A DNA stretch of 64,000 bases, taken from assembly GCF_034092465.1 (NCBI RefSeq), contig NZ_CP139303.1:896865-960864 (forward strand), read 5' to 3'. This stretch comes from Prochlorococcus sp. MIT 1223. GTDB lineage: Bacteria > Cyanobacteriota > Cyanobacteriia > PCC-6307 > Cyanobiaceae. The notes under the pieces are model-generated. The model did not search any database. It saw only the letters and a program-made list of their open reading frames with translations, and was not told the DNA's origin. Positions 10,188 through 20,436 of this stretch are shown one piece after another. The first letter of the stretch is position 1. Every line of letters starts with the position of its first letter. A program made the position numbers and the translations under genes.

Positions 10188-10229
10188 ACTATGAATACTA
10201 TCTGTGCGCAAACAAGTATTAAGAGATAC
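10188..10229 (-). promoter_or_regulatory. NtcA-activated promoter of amt
   Basis: A perfect GTA-N8-TAC palindrome occupies 10216-10229. Reading leftward, 22 bases separate it from CATAGT (10193-10188), a TATAAT-like -10 box. That spacing is the standard class II NtcA layout known from cyanobacterial nitrogen-control promoters. The implied transcript start is near 10181, about 47 bases before the chosen amt ATG. The palindrome and spacing are seen directly; NtcA activation is inference from the family's known binding site. Confidence 0.8.
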
Positions 10230-10264
10230 ACAATCTGCCATTCGTCTTCTAAAAAGTATTGAAT

Positions 10265-11035
10265 TTAACTAAAAAATTGACTTTTCTGAAAAGTTTTGGT
10301 CCCCTGCCATTTAATACAATCATTATGAAAACTAAAACAACAAGGGAATACTTCCATACCCTTTTCGATTGCCTTCCTAAATAAATTTCCGTATACCTTG
10401 TCAGCACTGTCGCCTGGAGCAAAAGAATCTACATCATTTCGACTAATGCAAGGGATCAAGACTGATCTATATTCAGGGAGAATATGCATTAACTCATTTA
10501 AATGCTTTTGTCCTCTTGTAGTAATAGTGTCAGGGAAAAGCGCTAAAGAGCCTTGAGTCCAAGTAGTATTTTTAACTTCAACATATATATTTCGTTGATC
10601 TGAATTATTCTCTGAGGGAGTCAGAAGTAAATCAATTCGACTTCGGCGATCAACTCCATAAACAACTTCTTGTCGAATGCGTTCAATAGACCCAAGTTCT
10701 TTTTCTAAAAAACCTGCCTCAATAAGAAGTTTGACAAGCTTATTTGCTAAGGATGTATTAACTCCCACCCAACATGAAGATCCATCGGAAAGGCTAACTT
10801 CTGACTGCTCCCATGACCAATCTAATTTGCGAGTAGGTGATGGCGCATATCTAATTCTCACTCGACCACCTTCAAAAATAACTCCTTTCATTGGTCCAGT
10901 ATTAGGACAATGTGCTGTAACTATTTCACCTGAATCAATTTTAATATCTGCCAAAAAACGCTTATATCTTTTGAGCAAAAGCCCTTCTTGCAAAGGAGGA
11001 AATTTAAGGAGCGTGTGATCTAGCATTACCATCAT
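10265..11035 (-). CDS. sfsA: SfsA family protein (sugar fermentation stimulation homolog)
   Basis: About 256 residues matching SfsA: LLKRYKRFLADIKI, AHCPNTGPMKG, and the nuclease-like core YVEVKNTTW followed by FPDTITTRGQKHLNEL. The family has an N-terminal OB-like part and a PD-(D/E)XK-type C-terminal fold; its true role in cyanobacteria is unknown and the name comes from an E. coli maltose phenotype. ATGs at 11035, 11032 and 11026 are all possible starts, with no strong ribosome-binding site to decide. Confidence 0.9.
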   Translation of the reverse strand: MMVMLDHTLLKFPPLQEGLLLKRYKRFLADIKIDSGEIVTAHCPNTGPMKGVIFEGGRVRIRYAPSPTRKLDWSWEQSEVSLSDGSSCWVGVNTSLANKLVKLLIEAGFLEKELGSIERIRQEVVYGVDRRSRIDLLLTPSENNSDQRNIYVEVKNTTWTQGSLALFPDTITTRGQKHLNELMHILPEYRSVLIPCISRNDVDSFAPGDSADKVYGNLFRKAIEKGMEVFPCCFSFHNDCIKWQGTKTFQKSQFFS

Positions 11036-11100
11036 CAAATGATTGCGTTAAGTATTAGGAGAATCATCAAGAAAGTTCAATAAATTCATTTAAATAACCT

Positions 11101-12708
11101 ATGACAAAATCCATTAAAAAAATTGCAGCAATTGTCACTTTAGGGACTTTACTAAGTAAATCGGGAGGAATGCTTAGACAACTTGTTATTGCAGGAGCAT
11201 TTGGTATAGGTACCGCCTATGACGCTTATAATTATGCATATATAATTCCAGGCTTTTTCTTAGTTCTGCTTGGAGGACTTAATGGTCCATTACATAATGC
11301 AATAGTTAGTGTTTTAAGTCGAAAGAAACAAAAAGAGGCCCAATATATAACTGCTTCAGTAAATACAATAGTTGCTTTTACCCTCATTATCATTAGTGGA
11401 ATCATATTCATTGCAGCAGACCAATTAATAAGAATTATTGCCCCAGGACTAACTACTGAAGTTCACCAGATTGCTGTAGTTCAGTTGCAAATAATGTCAC
11501 CTATAGCTTTTATTTCTGCTTTTATTGGAATTGGGTTCGGGGCTTTAAATTCAAAAGATGAATTTTTTATACCTTCTATCTCTCCTGTTATATCAAGTAT
11601 TGTTCTAATAGTATTTATAGGAATTTTCTGGCTTACAAAAAGTCAATCAATCCAATCTATTGATATTGGCCTAAAGGGAGGGATTATCTTAGCTGCAGCA
11701 ACATTAATAGGAGCCATATTGCAATGGGGAATTCAACTTCCATCTTTAATAAGGAAAGGGTTCACTCCAATGAAGTTTGCTTGGAATATCAATCACTCTG
11801 GCGTTAAAGAAGTTTTACAAATAGTTGGCCCAGCATCTCTTTCTTCAGGCATGCTGCAATTCAATGTGTTCACAGATCTGTTTTTTGCTTCCAGAATTAT
11901 TGGAGCCGCTGCAGGCCTGAGTTATGCAAATTTTCTAATTCAAGCACCTCTTGGCTTGGTTTCAAATGCTCTATTAATTCCTCTTTTACCAACATATTCA
12001 AAACTTAAGAATAAGGAAGATAGATCTGAACTTATCAAAAAGATTGATCAGGGATTAACTTTTTCAACAGCAAGCATGATAGTTTTTGGAGCAATACTTA
12101 TATCTCTTAGTCACCAAATAATTGAACTAATTTATGCACGAGGAGCTTTCGATACAAAAGCAATTATTTTAGTGAGTCAATTATTAATTGCATATGCTAT
12201 AGGGATGCCGTTCTATTTAGGTAGAGATCTATTAGTAAGAATATTTTATGCCCTTGGAGATGCAAAAATACCTTTCAAGATTTCAATAATAGGTATTATT
12301 CTTAATATTATTTTTGACTGGCTTCTAATCGGAGGCCCTACTCCATGGGGCAACCAAGTACCATTTAACTTTGGAGCACCTGGTCTTATTTACGCAACAG
12401 TTATTGTTAACTTATCAAGCTGCATAGCTCTTTTATTATATTTGAAAAATAAAATAAAAGGTCTTCCTTTTAAAAAATGGTTCTTCAACTTAATTAAAAT
12501 GATTTTCTCGGGGTGCATTACAGCCTTAATTATTTACAGTATGAGTTCTATTATTTTATGGAATAAAGATTTTTTAAGCCTATTAATAGAAGTAACCTTT
12601 TCTGCATCTTTAGGTGTTTTCACTTTTACTTTAATGAATTATTTCTTAAAAGTAAGTGAAATCAACGAGCTAGTACAGGTAATAAAAAAAAATATTATTC
12701 GTTTTTAA
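11101..12708 (+). CDS. murJ: lipid II flippase MurJ (MviN family)
   Basis: 535 residues, about 14 membrane helices, MATE-like MOP superfamily. The opening SIKKIAAIVTLGTLLSKSGGMLRQLVIAGAFG is typical, as are AYDAYNYAYIIPGF and IELIYARGAFD near residue 345, followed by GMPFYLGRDLLVRIFYALGDAKIPF. MurJ moves the peptidoglycan precursor lipid II to the periplasmic side of the inner membrane. ATG start at 11101. Its last 14 bp overlap the convergent small gene downstream. Confidence 0.93.
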   Translation: MTKSIKKIAAIVTLGTLLSKSGGMLRQLVIAGAFGIGTAYDAYNYAYIIPGFFLVLLGGLNGPLHNAIVSVLSRKKQKEAQYITASVNTIVAFTLIIISGIIFIAADQLIRIIAPGLTTEVHQIAVVQLQIMSPIAFISAFIGIGFGALNSKDEFFIPSISPVISSIVLIVFIGIFWLTKSQSIQSIDIGLKGGIILAAATLIGAILQWGIQLPSLIRKGFTPMKFAWNINHSGVKEVLQIVGPASLSSGMLQFNVFTDLFFASRIIGAAAGLSYANFLIQAPLGLVSNALLIPLLPTYSKLKNKEDRSELIKKIDQGLTFSTASMIVFGAILISLSHQIIELIYARGAFDTKAIILVSQLLIAYAIGMPFYLGRDLLVRIFYALGDAKIPFKISIIGIILNIIFDWLLIGGPTPWGNQVPFNFGAPGLIYATVIVNLSSCIALLLYLKNKIKGLPFKKWFFNLIKMIFSGCITALIIYSMSSIILWNKDFLSLLIEVTFSASLGVFTFTLMNYFLKVSEINELVQVIKKNIIRF

Positions 12709-12958
12709 GATAAACATCTCTTTCTTCTCTCACATGAAGTTGAACATCTAAAGACTTAGATCCATCTAATTTCAGACCATCTACTGAAAGAATTTTTGCT
12801 TCAATTCCAAATTCCTGAAATGCTGCCTCCATCTCCTGAATCAAAGCTTTCTCTACTTGAGCTTCAGCATCAAAAACTTTGCCTATAAATCTCTCGCCTA
12901 ATCGGCCAACACGTTGGCGGACAACCTCACGAGCATTTGTAACTTCAATAATTAGCAA
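12695..12958 (-). CDS. conserved small protein of unknown function
   Basis: 87 residues, soluble, with an amphipathic helix-rich start (VVRQRVGRLGERFIGKVFDAEAQVEKALIQEMEAAFQEFG) and a strand-rich end (AKILSVDGLKLDGSKSLDVQLHVREERDV). I do not recognise a named family, but position and composition look like a real cyanobacterial gene. It starts at TTG 12958, lies 24 bp after the DUF3181 gene on the same strand, and overlaps the murJ 3' end by 14 bp; the pair probably forms one transcript. Confidence 0.7.
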   Translation of the reverse strand: MLIIEVTNAREVVRQRVGRLGERFIGKVFDAEAQVEKALIQEMEAAFQEFGIEAKILSVDGLKLDGSKSLDVQLHVREERDVYLKNE

Positions 12959-12982
12959 TTGAATAATTCAACCTCAACAACC

Positions 12983-13273
12983 TTATCCGCAATAAGGTCC
13001 CAAAATCTCTTCTAAATCAAAAATTTGTCCTGGTGGAATCAATCGACCTAAAGGCAATTTAGTATTTCCACTCCCCAAATTAACTTGAACACCCTCAAGG
13101 GCCTTTCTTGCTGCAATCTCAGGCCCCTCTCCTAAATTGACGCTACACTCAATTGCTAAAGCCTTAGCCAAGCCTGCATCTCCTAGATACAAATTCCAAT
13201 TAGCAACTCGAATATAAATCCGATCAGCAATCAAAACTTCAATTTCCCTGAGATGGTTTTCATCAAGAGTCAT
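12983..13273 (-). CDS. DUF3181 family protein
   Basis: 96 residues with the pattern EIEVLIADRIYIRVANWNLYLGDAGLAKALAIEC, which I associate with the cyanobacterial DUF3181 family. The C-terminus ends in LIPPGQIFDLEEILGPYCG. It has no membrane segments or signal peptide, and the function is unknown. ATG at 13273. It is the first gene of a two-gene leftward unit. Confidence 0.8.
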   Translation of the reverse strand: MTLDENHLREIEVLIADRIYIRVANWNLYLGDAGLAKALAIECSVNLGEGPEIAARKALEGVQVNLGSGNTKLPLGRLIPPGQIFDLEEILGPYCG

Positions 13274-13422
13274 ATTAAAATTAGGATTTCAGTATGTTTT
13301 TTTTACTTTAAAATATTTTGAAAATTTCCTTGTTTATTAAGCCAAAGGCCACTCTCAAAAGAAATCTTTTTACGAAAATTAAAACTTCTAATCTTCTTTT
13401 GTAGTTTTTTTCTTCTGAATAG

Positions 13423-13450
13423 TTGACGAAGACCCCCAAGTGGATAGATA
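13423..13450 (+). promoter_or_regulatory. sigma-70-type promoter of tRNA-Arg
   Basis: TTGACG at 13423-13428 and TAGATA at 13445-13450 are separated by 16 bases. The implied start is about 13457, six bases before the mature tRNA 5' end, a plausible short leader for RNase P. It is the clearest -35/-10 pair in this part of the window. Confidence 0.6.
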
Positions 13451-13462
13451 TTTGTTTTTCAT

Positions 13463-13536
13463 GCGCCTGTAGCTCAGCGGATTAGAGCATCTGACTACGG
13501 ATCAGAGGGTCGGGAGTTCGAATCTCTCCAGGCGCG
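13463..13536 (+). tRNA. tRNA-Arg (anticodon ACG)
   Basis: A 74-base cloverleaf. Acceptor GCGCCTG (13463-13469) pairs with CAGGCGC (13529-13535), with G as discriminator base. The anticodon stem TCTGA/TCAGA encloses CTACGGA, giving anticodon ACG for the CGN arginine box (A34 is normally deaminated to inosine). The T arm shows GGGAGTTCGAATCTCTC. CCA is not encoded. Confidence 0.97.
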
Positions 13537-13668
13537 TTTTTGTGGTAATCAAAACTAAATTTTGAGGTAATCCTTAAATAGAGAAAATAAGAGAAAATTT
13601 TTCGTCAATTTTTGCAAGGTTTGATTACGATCCAAGCGGTTTCTTTTATCAATTAGGAGGGGAGTTTC

Positions 13669-14928
13669 TTGTTGGCCATTAATACTGCTTTAAAGGATTT
13701 AGACCCCTCCTTGAATGATTTAATAAAGCATGAGCTGGAAAGGCAAGAAACACATATAGAGCTTATTGCAAGTGAGAATTTCGCTTCCTCTGCCGTTATG
13801 GAAGCCCAAGGAAGTGTTTTAACAAATAAATATGCAGAAGGCTTACCTAACAAGCGGTATTACGGCGGATGTGAACATATAGACAAAATAGAAGCATTGG
13901 CCATTTCAAGAGCTCAGAGTCTTTTCAAATCAAAATGGGCAAACGTTCAACCTCATAGTGGGGCTCAGGCAAATTTCTCAGTTTTTCTAAGCCTCTTAAA
14001 ACCAGGCGACACAATTATGGGTATGGACTTATCCCATGGAGGGCATCTCACACATGGATCACCAGTCAACGTAAGTGGCAAATGGTTTAAAGCAATTCAT
14101 TACGGAGTTGATAAAGATTCAGGAATACTCGATATGGAAGAAATAAGAAAGCAAGCGTTAATTCATAAACCAAAATTAATTATTTGTGGATATTCTGCCT
14201 ATTCAAGAATAATTAATTTCCAAGCATTTAGATCTATCGCTGATGAAATTGGCGCTTACTTAATGGCAGACATAGCTCATATTGCCGGACTTGTTGCCTC
14301 TGGACTTCACCCTAATCCAATAAATCATTGTCATGTTGTAACGACCACCACCCACAAAACACTCAGAGGTCCTAGAGGAGGATTAATACTTACAAACAAT
14401 GAAGACCTAAGTGCAAGGTTAGACAAAGCAGTTTTCCCAGGCACTCAAGGAGGTCCTTTAGAGCATGTAATTGCAGCTAAAGCAGTTGCGTTTGGTGAAG
14501 CATTAAATCCTAATTTTCATGACTATATAAAGAATGTAATTCTTAATGCAAAATCATTGGCCGCTCGAATGCAAGAAAGAGGTATTCCTGTTGTAAGCGG
14601 CGGTACAGACAATCATCTTGTACTTTTAGATTTAAGAGGTATTGGGATGACAGGAAAGGTTGCAGACAAATTAGTAAGTGATATCAATATCACAGCAAAT
14701 AAAAATACCGTTCCTTTTGATCCTGAATCACCCTTTGTAACAAGTGGCCTTCGATTAGGGACCGCAGCAATGACAACAAGAGGTTTTAATAAAGAAGCCT
14801 TTGAAAAAGTTGCTGATTTAATTGCAGATCGTCTGTTGAGTCCAAATGATCAATCCATAAAAAACCAATGCAAAGAAGAAGTGGAAAAACTTTGTAAAAC
14901 TTTCCCACTTTATAAAACATCTAAATAA
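13669..14928 (+). CDS. glyA: serine hydroxymethyltransferase
   Basis: 419 residues, PLP enzyme that interconverts serine and glycine while charging tetrahydrofolate. Visible motifs include [35 protein letters not shown] and the PLP-lysine motif [16 protein letters not shown]. The start is TTG at 13669 with AGGAGG at 13655-13660, one of the best ribosome-binding sites in the window; a second TTG directly follows. cinA begins 18 bp downstream, so the two are likely cotranscribed. It also feeds methylene-THF to the thyX reaction further along, though the genes are not linked. Confidence 0.97.
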   Translation: MLAINTALKDLDPSLNDLIKHELERQETHIELIASENFASSAVMEAQGSVLTNKYAEGLPNKRYYGGCEHIDKIEALAISRAQSLFKSKWANVQPHSGAQANFSVFLSLLKPGDTIMGMDLSHGGHLTHGSPVNVSGKWFKAIHYGVDKDSGILDMEEIRKQALIHKPKLIICGYSAYSRIINFQAFRSIADEIGAYLMADIAHIAGLVASGLHPNPINHCHVVTTTTHKTLRGPRGGLILTNNEDLSARLDKAVFPGTQGGPLEHVIAAKAVAFGEALNPNFHDYIKNVILNAKSLAARMQERGIPVVSGGTDNHLVLLDLRGIGMTGKVADKLVSDINITANKNTVPFDPESPFVTSGLRLGTAAMTTRGFNKEAFEKVADLIADRLLSPNDQSIKNQCKEEVEKLCKTFPLYKTSK

Positions 14929-14946
14929 CAATTAGCTAGAAAAATA

Positions 14947-16206
14947 ATGTCCTCACAAGGAATCGAAATACTATGCATTGGTTCAGAATTATTACTTGGA
15001 AATATTCTTAACAGCAATGCTAAATGGCTTGCAGAAGAACTTGCTGTACTTGGCCTACCTCACTTTCGACAAACAGTCATAGGTGATAATTTCATCCGTC
15101 TAAAGAATCTAGTAATAGAAACTTCTCAACGAAGCAGAATACTTATAACAACTGGAGGACTTGGTCCAACACCTGATGACCTAACGACAGAAACCATTGC
15201 AGCAGCTTTTAATACTCAATTAGTTAAGAATGATGAGATCTGGTTAGATATTAAAAAAAAATTTATAGTTAAGGATTTTTTACCCACACCAAATAATGAG
15301 AAACAAGCTTTCATTCCAATAGGGGCTCAAGTTATTCCAAACCCTTCTGGAACGGCACCTGGAATAATTTGGAGCCCTACAAAAAATTTCACAATAATCA
15401 CTTTACCTGGTGTTCCATTAGAAATGAAAAAAATGTGGATTCAAACCGTGGTTCCATGGCTTCAAGAAAATATTGAAATAAATTCAACATTTATAAGCAA
15501 AACACTTCATTTTGCAGGTATTACAGAATCCAAACTTGCAGAAGATTTAAAAGACCTTCTAAACAATGAAAACCCTACAGTTGCACCTTATGCCTCAATC
15601 GGAGAGGTGAAGTTAAGAATAACGGCAAAAGCGAAAAATTTTTCCGAAGCGCAAAAACTTATAACTCCTATAGAGAATAAAATCAGACAAGTAACTGGTT
15701 TTAAATATTTTGGATCTGATGAAGAAAGTTTAGCTTCAGTTGTGATAGAACTTTTACGACAAAGAGGAGAAAAACTAACACTTGCTGAATCTTGCACAGG
15801 TGGAGGGATATCAGCTGCACTTACATCCATTCCAGGTTCTTCTGATGTATTCCTTGGGGGGGTTATTGCATACAACAATTCGATCAAAATAAAATTATTA
15901 AATGTTTCTGAAAGTCTTATCAAAAAGTATGGAGCAGTTTCTGTCGAAGTAGTTGAGGCTATGGCTAAAGGTGTTTTAAAAAAATTTGATGCTGACTGGA
16001 GTATTGCTGTAAGTGGTCTTGCCGGGCCAGGTGGGGAAACTGTTTCCAAACCAATTGGCCTAGTTCATATGTGTATTTCAGGTCCATTTGGCGAGGAATT
16101 ATGTACCGAATCATTTAATCCCAAAAGAGGAAGAACCTGTATTCAAAAATTGAGTGTTTTAAAAAGCCTTGATCAACTTCGCTTATTTCTACTCAATAAG
16201 AGTTAA
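14947..16206 (+). CDS. cinA: CinA family protein (competence/damage-inducible homolog)
   Basis: 419 residues with two domains: N-terminal MoCF/COG1058 type (GSELLLGNILNSNAKWLAEEL, TTGGLGPTPDDLTTE, LPGVPLEMKKMW) and a C-terminal CinA deamidase-like domain (LAESCTGGGISAALTSIPGSSDVFLGGVIAYNNSIK, AVSGLAGPGG). Family members show NMN deamidase and/or ADP-ribose pyrophosphatase activity in NAD recycling; the competence link is for other bacteria. ATG at 14947, 18 bp after glyA. Confidence 0.93.
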   Translation: MSSQGIEILCIGSELLLGNILNSNAKWLAEELAVLGLPHFRQTVIGDNFIRLKNLVIETSQRSRILITTGGLGPTPDDLTTETIAAAFNTQLVKNDEIWLDIKKKFIVKDFLPTPNNEKQAFIPIGAQVIPNPSGTAPGIIWSPTKNFTIITLPGVPLEMKKMWIQTVVPWLQENIEINSTFISKTLHFAGITESKLAEDLKDLLNNENPTVAPYASIGEVKLRITAKAKNFSEAQKLITPIENKIRQVTGFKYFGSDEESLASVVIELLRQRGEKLTLAESCTGGGISAALTSIPGSSDVFLGGVIAYNNSIKIKLLNVSESLIKKYGAVSVEVVEAMAKGVLKKFDADWSIAVSGLAGPGGETVSKPIGLVHMCISGPFGEELCTESFNPKRGRTCIQKLSVLKSLDQLRLFLLNKS

Positions 16207-16232
16207 TGTCAGGTATTAAATAGGAATAGCAA

Positions 16233-17636
16233 TTGAGCTCAGGAACGCTCTACGACAAGGTTTGGGATCTTCACCGGGTAAATGAATTACCCGGTGGTTC
16301 TACTCAATTGTTTGTAGGGCTTCATTTAATACATGAAGTTACAAGTCCTCAAGCTTTTGCTGCTTTAGAAGAAAAAAACTTGAACGTTAGATGTCCCAAT
16401 CTCACAGTGGCCACAGTTGATCATATTGTTCCAACAATTAGTCAGCAACGTCCCTTTGAAGATCCTTTGGCTGAAGAAATGTTGACTACTTTAGAGAAAA
16501 ATTGCAAGAATCATAAAATCAAACTTTATGGACTGGGTAGTGGTAGCCAAGGCGTTGTTCATGTAATGGCTCCTGAATTAGGACTTACTCAACCTGGAAT
16601 GACAGTAGCTTGTGGAGACTCACACACATCCACTCATGGCGCGTTTGGAGCAATTGCATTTGGGATAGGCACAAGCCAAGTAAGAGATGTACTTGCCAGT
16701 CAAAGTCTTGCAATGAACAAACTCAAAGTCAGAAGAATTTGGTTTGATGGCGTACTGAAAAAAGGTGTATATGCAAAAGATCTAATTCTTCATGTTATTA
16801 GTCATCTAGGAGTCAAAGGTGGCGTTGGCTATGCCTATGAATTTGCAGGACCAGCAATTGAAGCTCTAACTATGGAAGAGAGAATGACTATATGCAATAT
16901 GGCAATAGAGGGTGGAGCAAGATGTGGTTATGTAAATCCTGATTCAACTACCTTTAATTATTTAGAAGGTAAAATAAATGCTCCCAAAGGCGAAGCTTGG
17001 ACTCTTGCTTTAAAGTGGTGGAAAAGTCTTTGCAGTGACAAAAAGGCAATATTTGATGATGAAATTGCATTTAATGCAAATGAGATAGCTCCAACAGTTA
17101 CATGGGGTATTACTCCTGGACAAGGAATAGCTATTAACGAATGCATTCCCACTCCAGAGTCACTTGAGGAAAAAGATCGATCTATAGCAGAAGAAGCCTA
17201 TAAATATATGGAGTTAACTCCTGGAACTCCAATTATTGGAGTTCCAGTTGATGTTTGCTTCATAGGAAGTTGTACTAATGGTCGACTTAGCGATTTAAGA
17301 GCTGCCGCTGTAATTGCTAAAGGTAAGCAAGTAGCAGACGGAATTAAAGCATTTGTTGTTCCTGGCTCAGAGCAAGTAGCAAAAGCAGCTATAAAAGAAG
17401 GCCTAGATCATATTTTTACTAAAGCTGGCTTTGAATGGAGAGAACCTGGATGTTCAATGTGTTTAGCAATGAACCCAGACAAACTCCAAGGCAAGCAAAT
17501 TAGTGCAAGTTCAAGCAATAGAAATTTCAAAGGCAGGCAAGGCTCATCAAGTGGAAGAACTCTACTTATGAGTCCGGCAATGGTTGCTGCAGCAGCTATT
17601 CACGGAAAAATCACTGATGTAAGAGAAATGCTTTAA
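16233..17636 (+). CDS. leuC: 3-isopropylmalate dehydratase large subunit
   Basis: 467 residues, aconitase family, isomerising 2- to 3-isopropylmalate in leucine synthesis. The 4Fe-4S cluster cysteines appear in [17 protein letters not shown] and in [14 protein letters not shown]. Other markers are [24 protein letters not shown] and [12 protein letters not shown]. The start is TTG at 16233, 27 bp after cinA. The small subunit leuD follows after 39 bp, so both halves of the heterodimer are made together. Confidence 0.97.
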   Translation: MSSGTLYDKVWDLHRVNELPGGSTQLFVGLHLIHEVTSPQAFAALEEKNLNVRCPNLTVATVDHIVPTISQQRPFEDPLAEEMLTTLEKNCKNHKIKLYGLGSGSQGVVHVMAPELGLTQPGMTVACGDSHTSTHGAFGAIAFGIGTSQVRDVLASQSLAMNKLKVRRIWFDGVLKKGVYAKDLILHVISHLGVKGGVGYAYEFAGPAIEALTMEERMTICNMAIEGGARCGYVNPDSTTFNYLEGKINAPKGEAWTLALKWWKSLCSDKKAIFDDEIAFNANEIAPTVTWGITPGQGIAINECIPTPESLEEKDRSIAEEAYKYMELTPGTPIIGVPVDVCFIGSCTNGRLSDLRAAAVIAKGKQVADGIKAFVVPGSEQVAKAAIKEGLDHIFTKAGFEWREPGCSMCLAMNPDKLQGKQISASSSNRNFKGRQGSSSGRTLLMSPAMVAAAAIHGKITDVREML

Positions 17637-17675
17637 AAATACAATCGAGATCTAACTCAAATCATTTATAAATTA

Positions 17676-18293
17676 ATGGAAGCAAATTTCCCGTCAGGAA
17701 AAATCAAAGAAGTTTCAGGCAAATGTCTTGCCTTAAAGGGAGATGATATAGATACAGATCGCATAATTCCCGCAAGATTTCTAAAATGCGTAAGCTTTCA
17801 AGCTTTAGGCGAACAAGTATTTGCAGATGACCGAAGTGAAGTAAAAGGCTCTCATCCTTTTGATCAAAAAGAGAATCAAGGCAGTTCAATTTTGATAGTT
17901 AATAATAATTTTGGATGTGGATCAAGTCGAGAACATGCACCACAAGCACTTATGAGATGGGGCATTAGAGGAATTGTAGGAGAAAGTTTTGCTGAGATCT
18001 TCTATGGGAATTGTTTGGCTCTAGGTATTCCATGTTTCACTTCGAGCTCAAAGCAAATCAATGAATTACAAGCAAGTATTACAACACAGGAACCAAATCA
18101 ATGGGTATTACAAATCAATGAAGAAGTAATAAAGCATAAAAATATTGCATTTAAAATCAAAATTGAAAGTGGTTCAAAAGAGATGCTTACAACAGGTAAA
18201 TGGGATGCAACTTCCCAACTCATTTCCGAAAAAGAAAAATTAACTCATCTTATGAAGAAATTACCTTACTTAAATAATTTTTCTAAAACCTGA
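17676..18293 (+). CDS. leuD: 3-isopropylmalate dehydratase small subunit
   Basis: 205 residues forming the swivel domain partner of LeuC. Recognised by KGDDIDTDRIIPARFLK, the invariant NNFGCGSSREHAPQALMRWG and SFAEIFYGNCLALGIPC. ATG at 17676. It is the last gene of the rightward glyA-cinA-leuC-leuD run and converges on the LptD-like gene with a 44-bp gap. Confidence 0.96.
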   Translation: MEANFPSGKIKEVSGKCLALKGDDIDTDRIIPARFLKCVSFQALGEQVFADDRSEVKGSHPFDQKENQGSSILIVNNNFGCGSSREHAPQALMRWGIRGIVGESFAEIFYGNCLALGIPCFTSSSKQINELQASITTQEPNQWVLQINEEVIKHKNIAFKIKIESGSKEMLTTGKWDATSQLISEKEKLTHLMKKLPYLNNFSKT

Positions 18294-18337
18294 ATTTCAA
18301 TAATGAGTATAAATAAATTACATTTAAAGAACATCTA

Positions 18338-20335
18338 CTAATTGGTTAACAAAGGTTCACCCGTCTCACTAAAATCAAATCCATTTAATCTAAACATAAT
18401 GCCACCAGCCTTTTGATAGGGCTGATAAAAAAGGCCAAATCCATATGCTCTTCTTTGTATTATGGTCGCGACCTGAGATTTAATAGATTTACCATAATGA
18501 TTAGATCTTTTATCTATATTATATTCTAGTTTAGAGGCGAAAAGTAAAGGCCCATAAATTTGCTGATCAAGTTCTAAACTTATAGTTCTTAGGTCAACAT
18601 TATTATCAAATCTAAAAGGACTTGATCCGTCTTTTATCGTAATTCCTGGCATAACTGAAAATCTTGTATAGTCCAAAAAAGATTTGGTATATGTTCCAAA
18701 AGTAATTTCTGGTCCCAAATCAAAATTTATCAATGCCTGATTAGTACTATTACCATAAAAAGAATATGAAGTACTTATTTTAGTATTAAAATCTAATCCA
18801 GGTTGAATAACATTAGGAGAATAGCGATATTTTAAAATTCCTGAAATTTCATCTTTTTTATTTCGGTAAATAGGAAAGCTTGAATCTAGTGAAGCAAAAA
18901 TATTTGTTTTCCATAACTCTATTAATTTATTATTTTCGTAGTAATCTTCTCCCTCATAATGCCCTGAACCAAGACTCATATTATATCTATGAGAAATTTG
19001 ATTAAATTTAAATTCTCCATGTTTATTTAGTTGAACTCCTGATGCAAAATAAATATCACTATCTCCTAATGAACCATTCCAAACCTTGTCCCTGTAAGAA
19101 GTAAAAAATGAGGTATTAACTTTATCTATATTATAAATTTTTAAATCTCTGCTTAAAGTTCCATTATACCTATAACCATTAGAAAATCTTTGGCTATCAA
19201 ATGTAGTTATTTCAGATGAAAGATTTATATCCCAATTAGATTTTTTACCTTCCAAAGCAACATTCAGACCAAACAGATCTGCAAAATTTGTCTCTGTTGA
19301 TATTTTATCGCTCAAAGGTCCAGCACCATTCTCAATATAATTATTTGTTTTTCCTTTCAAAGCTCTTTGAAGTAAAAATTGTGGTTGAAAATATAATTTA
19401 AAATCTTTCCCTATATCCAAAGGTGAGATTTTCCTTCCAAGGAACAAACCATCTTTCTCTTTATAGTCTAGGCCTATAAACCATTTAACTGCTTCACTTT
19501 TACCTAGTTTTCTATTTTTTAATAAAGGAATAGAAAATTTTTCTTCAATTATTAAACGACTTTTAGAGCATGAGATTAACGTAGAGTTATTGTCTTCCTT
19601 GGCTTCAACATCTTGAGCTTCGATTCTTGCTTGAGTAGGATTTAAGGGGTCATTCGTAAAGCTAATTTTATCAGCAGACCATCCATTCTTTCTTATTATT
19701 ATCCTTGGAGATTGTATCCTCCAATTATTAATAACTCCATCTTTATCTGTAGAGTTAGCTGATAAGCCTAATTCAGAATCAATACTTCCGCCTTTAATAA
19801 TATAACCATCTTTTAGTATTATATTTTTGATAGGTGATACCCTAATTTGATCTTCAGCTAAAACTAATGCTTTTTCCGATTTAATTAAATTTATATCATT
19901 TGAAATTGATTCAATAGAAAGGAGTCCATATACATCATTTACTTCACCAACCTCGCGGATGAAATCATAATTTAGTGAAGACGCTTGAAAGTATTGGGAG
20001 CCCTTTTTAAAAACAACATTTCCTGTAGCAACTAGAATTTTTTTCTGTCTATCATACTCGATTCTATCTGATGCAAGTATAGCTCCATTGAGAATTGCTT
20101 TTACATTTCCTTCAGCAACAAAAACTTTCTCATTTAAATCATATTGACGATCGGCATATAAATTAAGTTCTAGTGGAATTTTCTCTTTTCCAATTTGAAA
20201 ACTTAATTCTTCTATATTATTGGAATTGTCAGAATTATTTTTAAAGGCCCCCAAAGCTTCTATAGGTGTGACACATAAGACTCCTAAGGCAAATATTCCA
20301 AAGACTTTTTTGCAATCTAAAGTTTCCGAAAACAT
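18338..20335 (-). CDS. LptD/OstA-like outer-membrane protein (DUF3769)
   Basis: 665 residues with an N-terminal hydrophobic signal segment (VFGIFALGVLCVTPIEALGA). Residues about 55-150 form an OstA/LptA-like beta-jellyroll (YDLNEKVFVAEGNVKAILNGAILASDRIEYDRQKKILVATGNVVFKKG). The remaining two thirds alternate polar and aromatic residues as in a beta-barrel and end in RAYGFGLFYQPYQKAGGIMFRLNGF. This fits the cyanobacterial DUF3769 proteins proposed to insert LPS at the outer membrane. The transport role is inferred from the fold. ATG at 20335; psbI lies 101 bp upstream on the same strand. Confidence 0.85.
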   Translation of the reverse strand: MFSETLDCKKVFGIFALGVLCVTPIEALGAFKNNSDNSNNIEELSFQIGKEKIPLELNLYADRQYDLNEKVFVAEGNVKAILNGAILASDRIEYDRQKKILVATGNVVFKKGSQYFQASSLNYDFIREVGEVNDVYGLLSIESISNDINLIKSEKALVLAEDQIRVSPIKNIILKDGYIIKGGSIDSELGLSANSTDKDGVINNWRIQSPRIIIRKNGWSADKISFTNDPLNPTQARIEAQDVEAKEDNNSTLISCSKSRLIIEEKFSIPLLKNRKLGKSEAVKWFIGLDYKEKDGLFLGRKISPLDIGKDFKLYFQPQFLLQRALKGKTNNYIENGAGPLSDKISTETNFADLFGLNVALEGKKSNWDINLSSEITTFDSQRFSNGYRYNGTLSRDLKIYNIDKVNTSFFTSYRDKVWNGSLGDSDIYFASGVQLNKHGEFKFNQISHRYNMSLGSGHYEGEDYYENNKLIELWKTNIFASLDSSFPIYRNKKDEISGILKYRYSPNVIQPGLDFNTKISTSYSFYGNSTNQALINFDLGPEITFGTYTKSFLDYTRFSVMPGITIKDGSSPFRFDNNVDLRTISLELDQQIYGPLLFASKLEYNIDKRSNHYGKSIKSQVATIIQRRAYGFGLFYQPYQKAGGIMFRLNGFDFSETGEPLLTN

Positions 20336-20436
20336 ACTATTTAATCAACAACAAAATATTGCACGATATAGCCATCTATCAGCCATATCCAGTCCAGTAT
20401 TTTTCCTGTCTAATTCAGATCCTTTTGGAGGTGAAT

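Noticed and set aside
15588-16049. 153-codon minus-strand ORF inside cinA
   Set aside because: It is entirely antisense to conserved CinA motifs, so it is a shadow frame.
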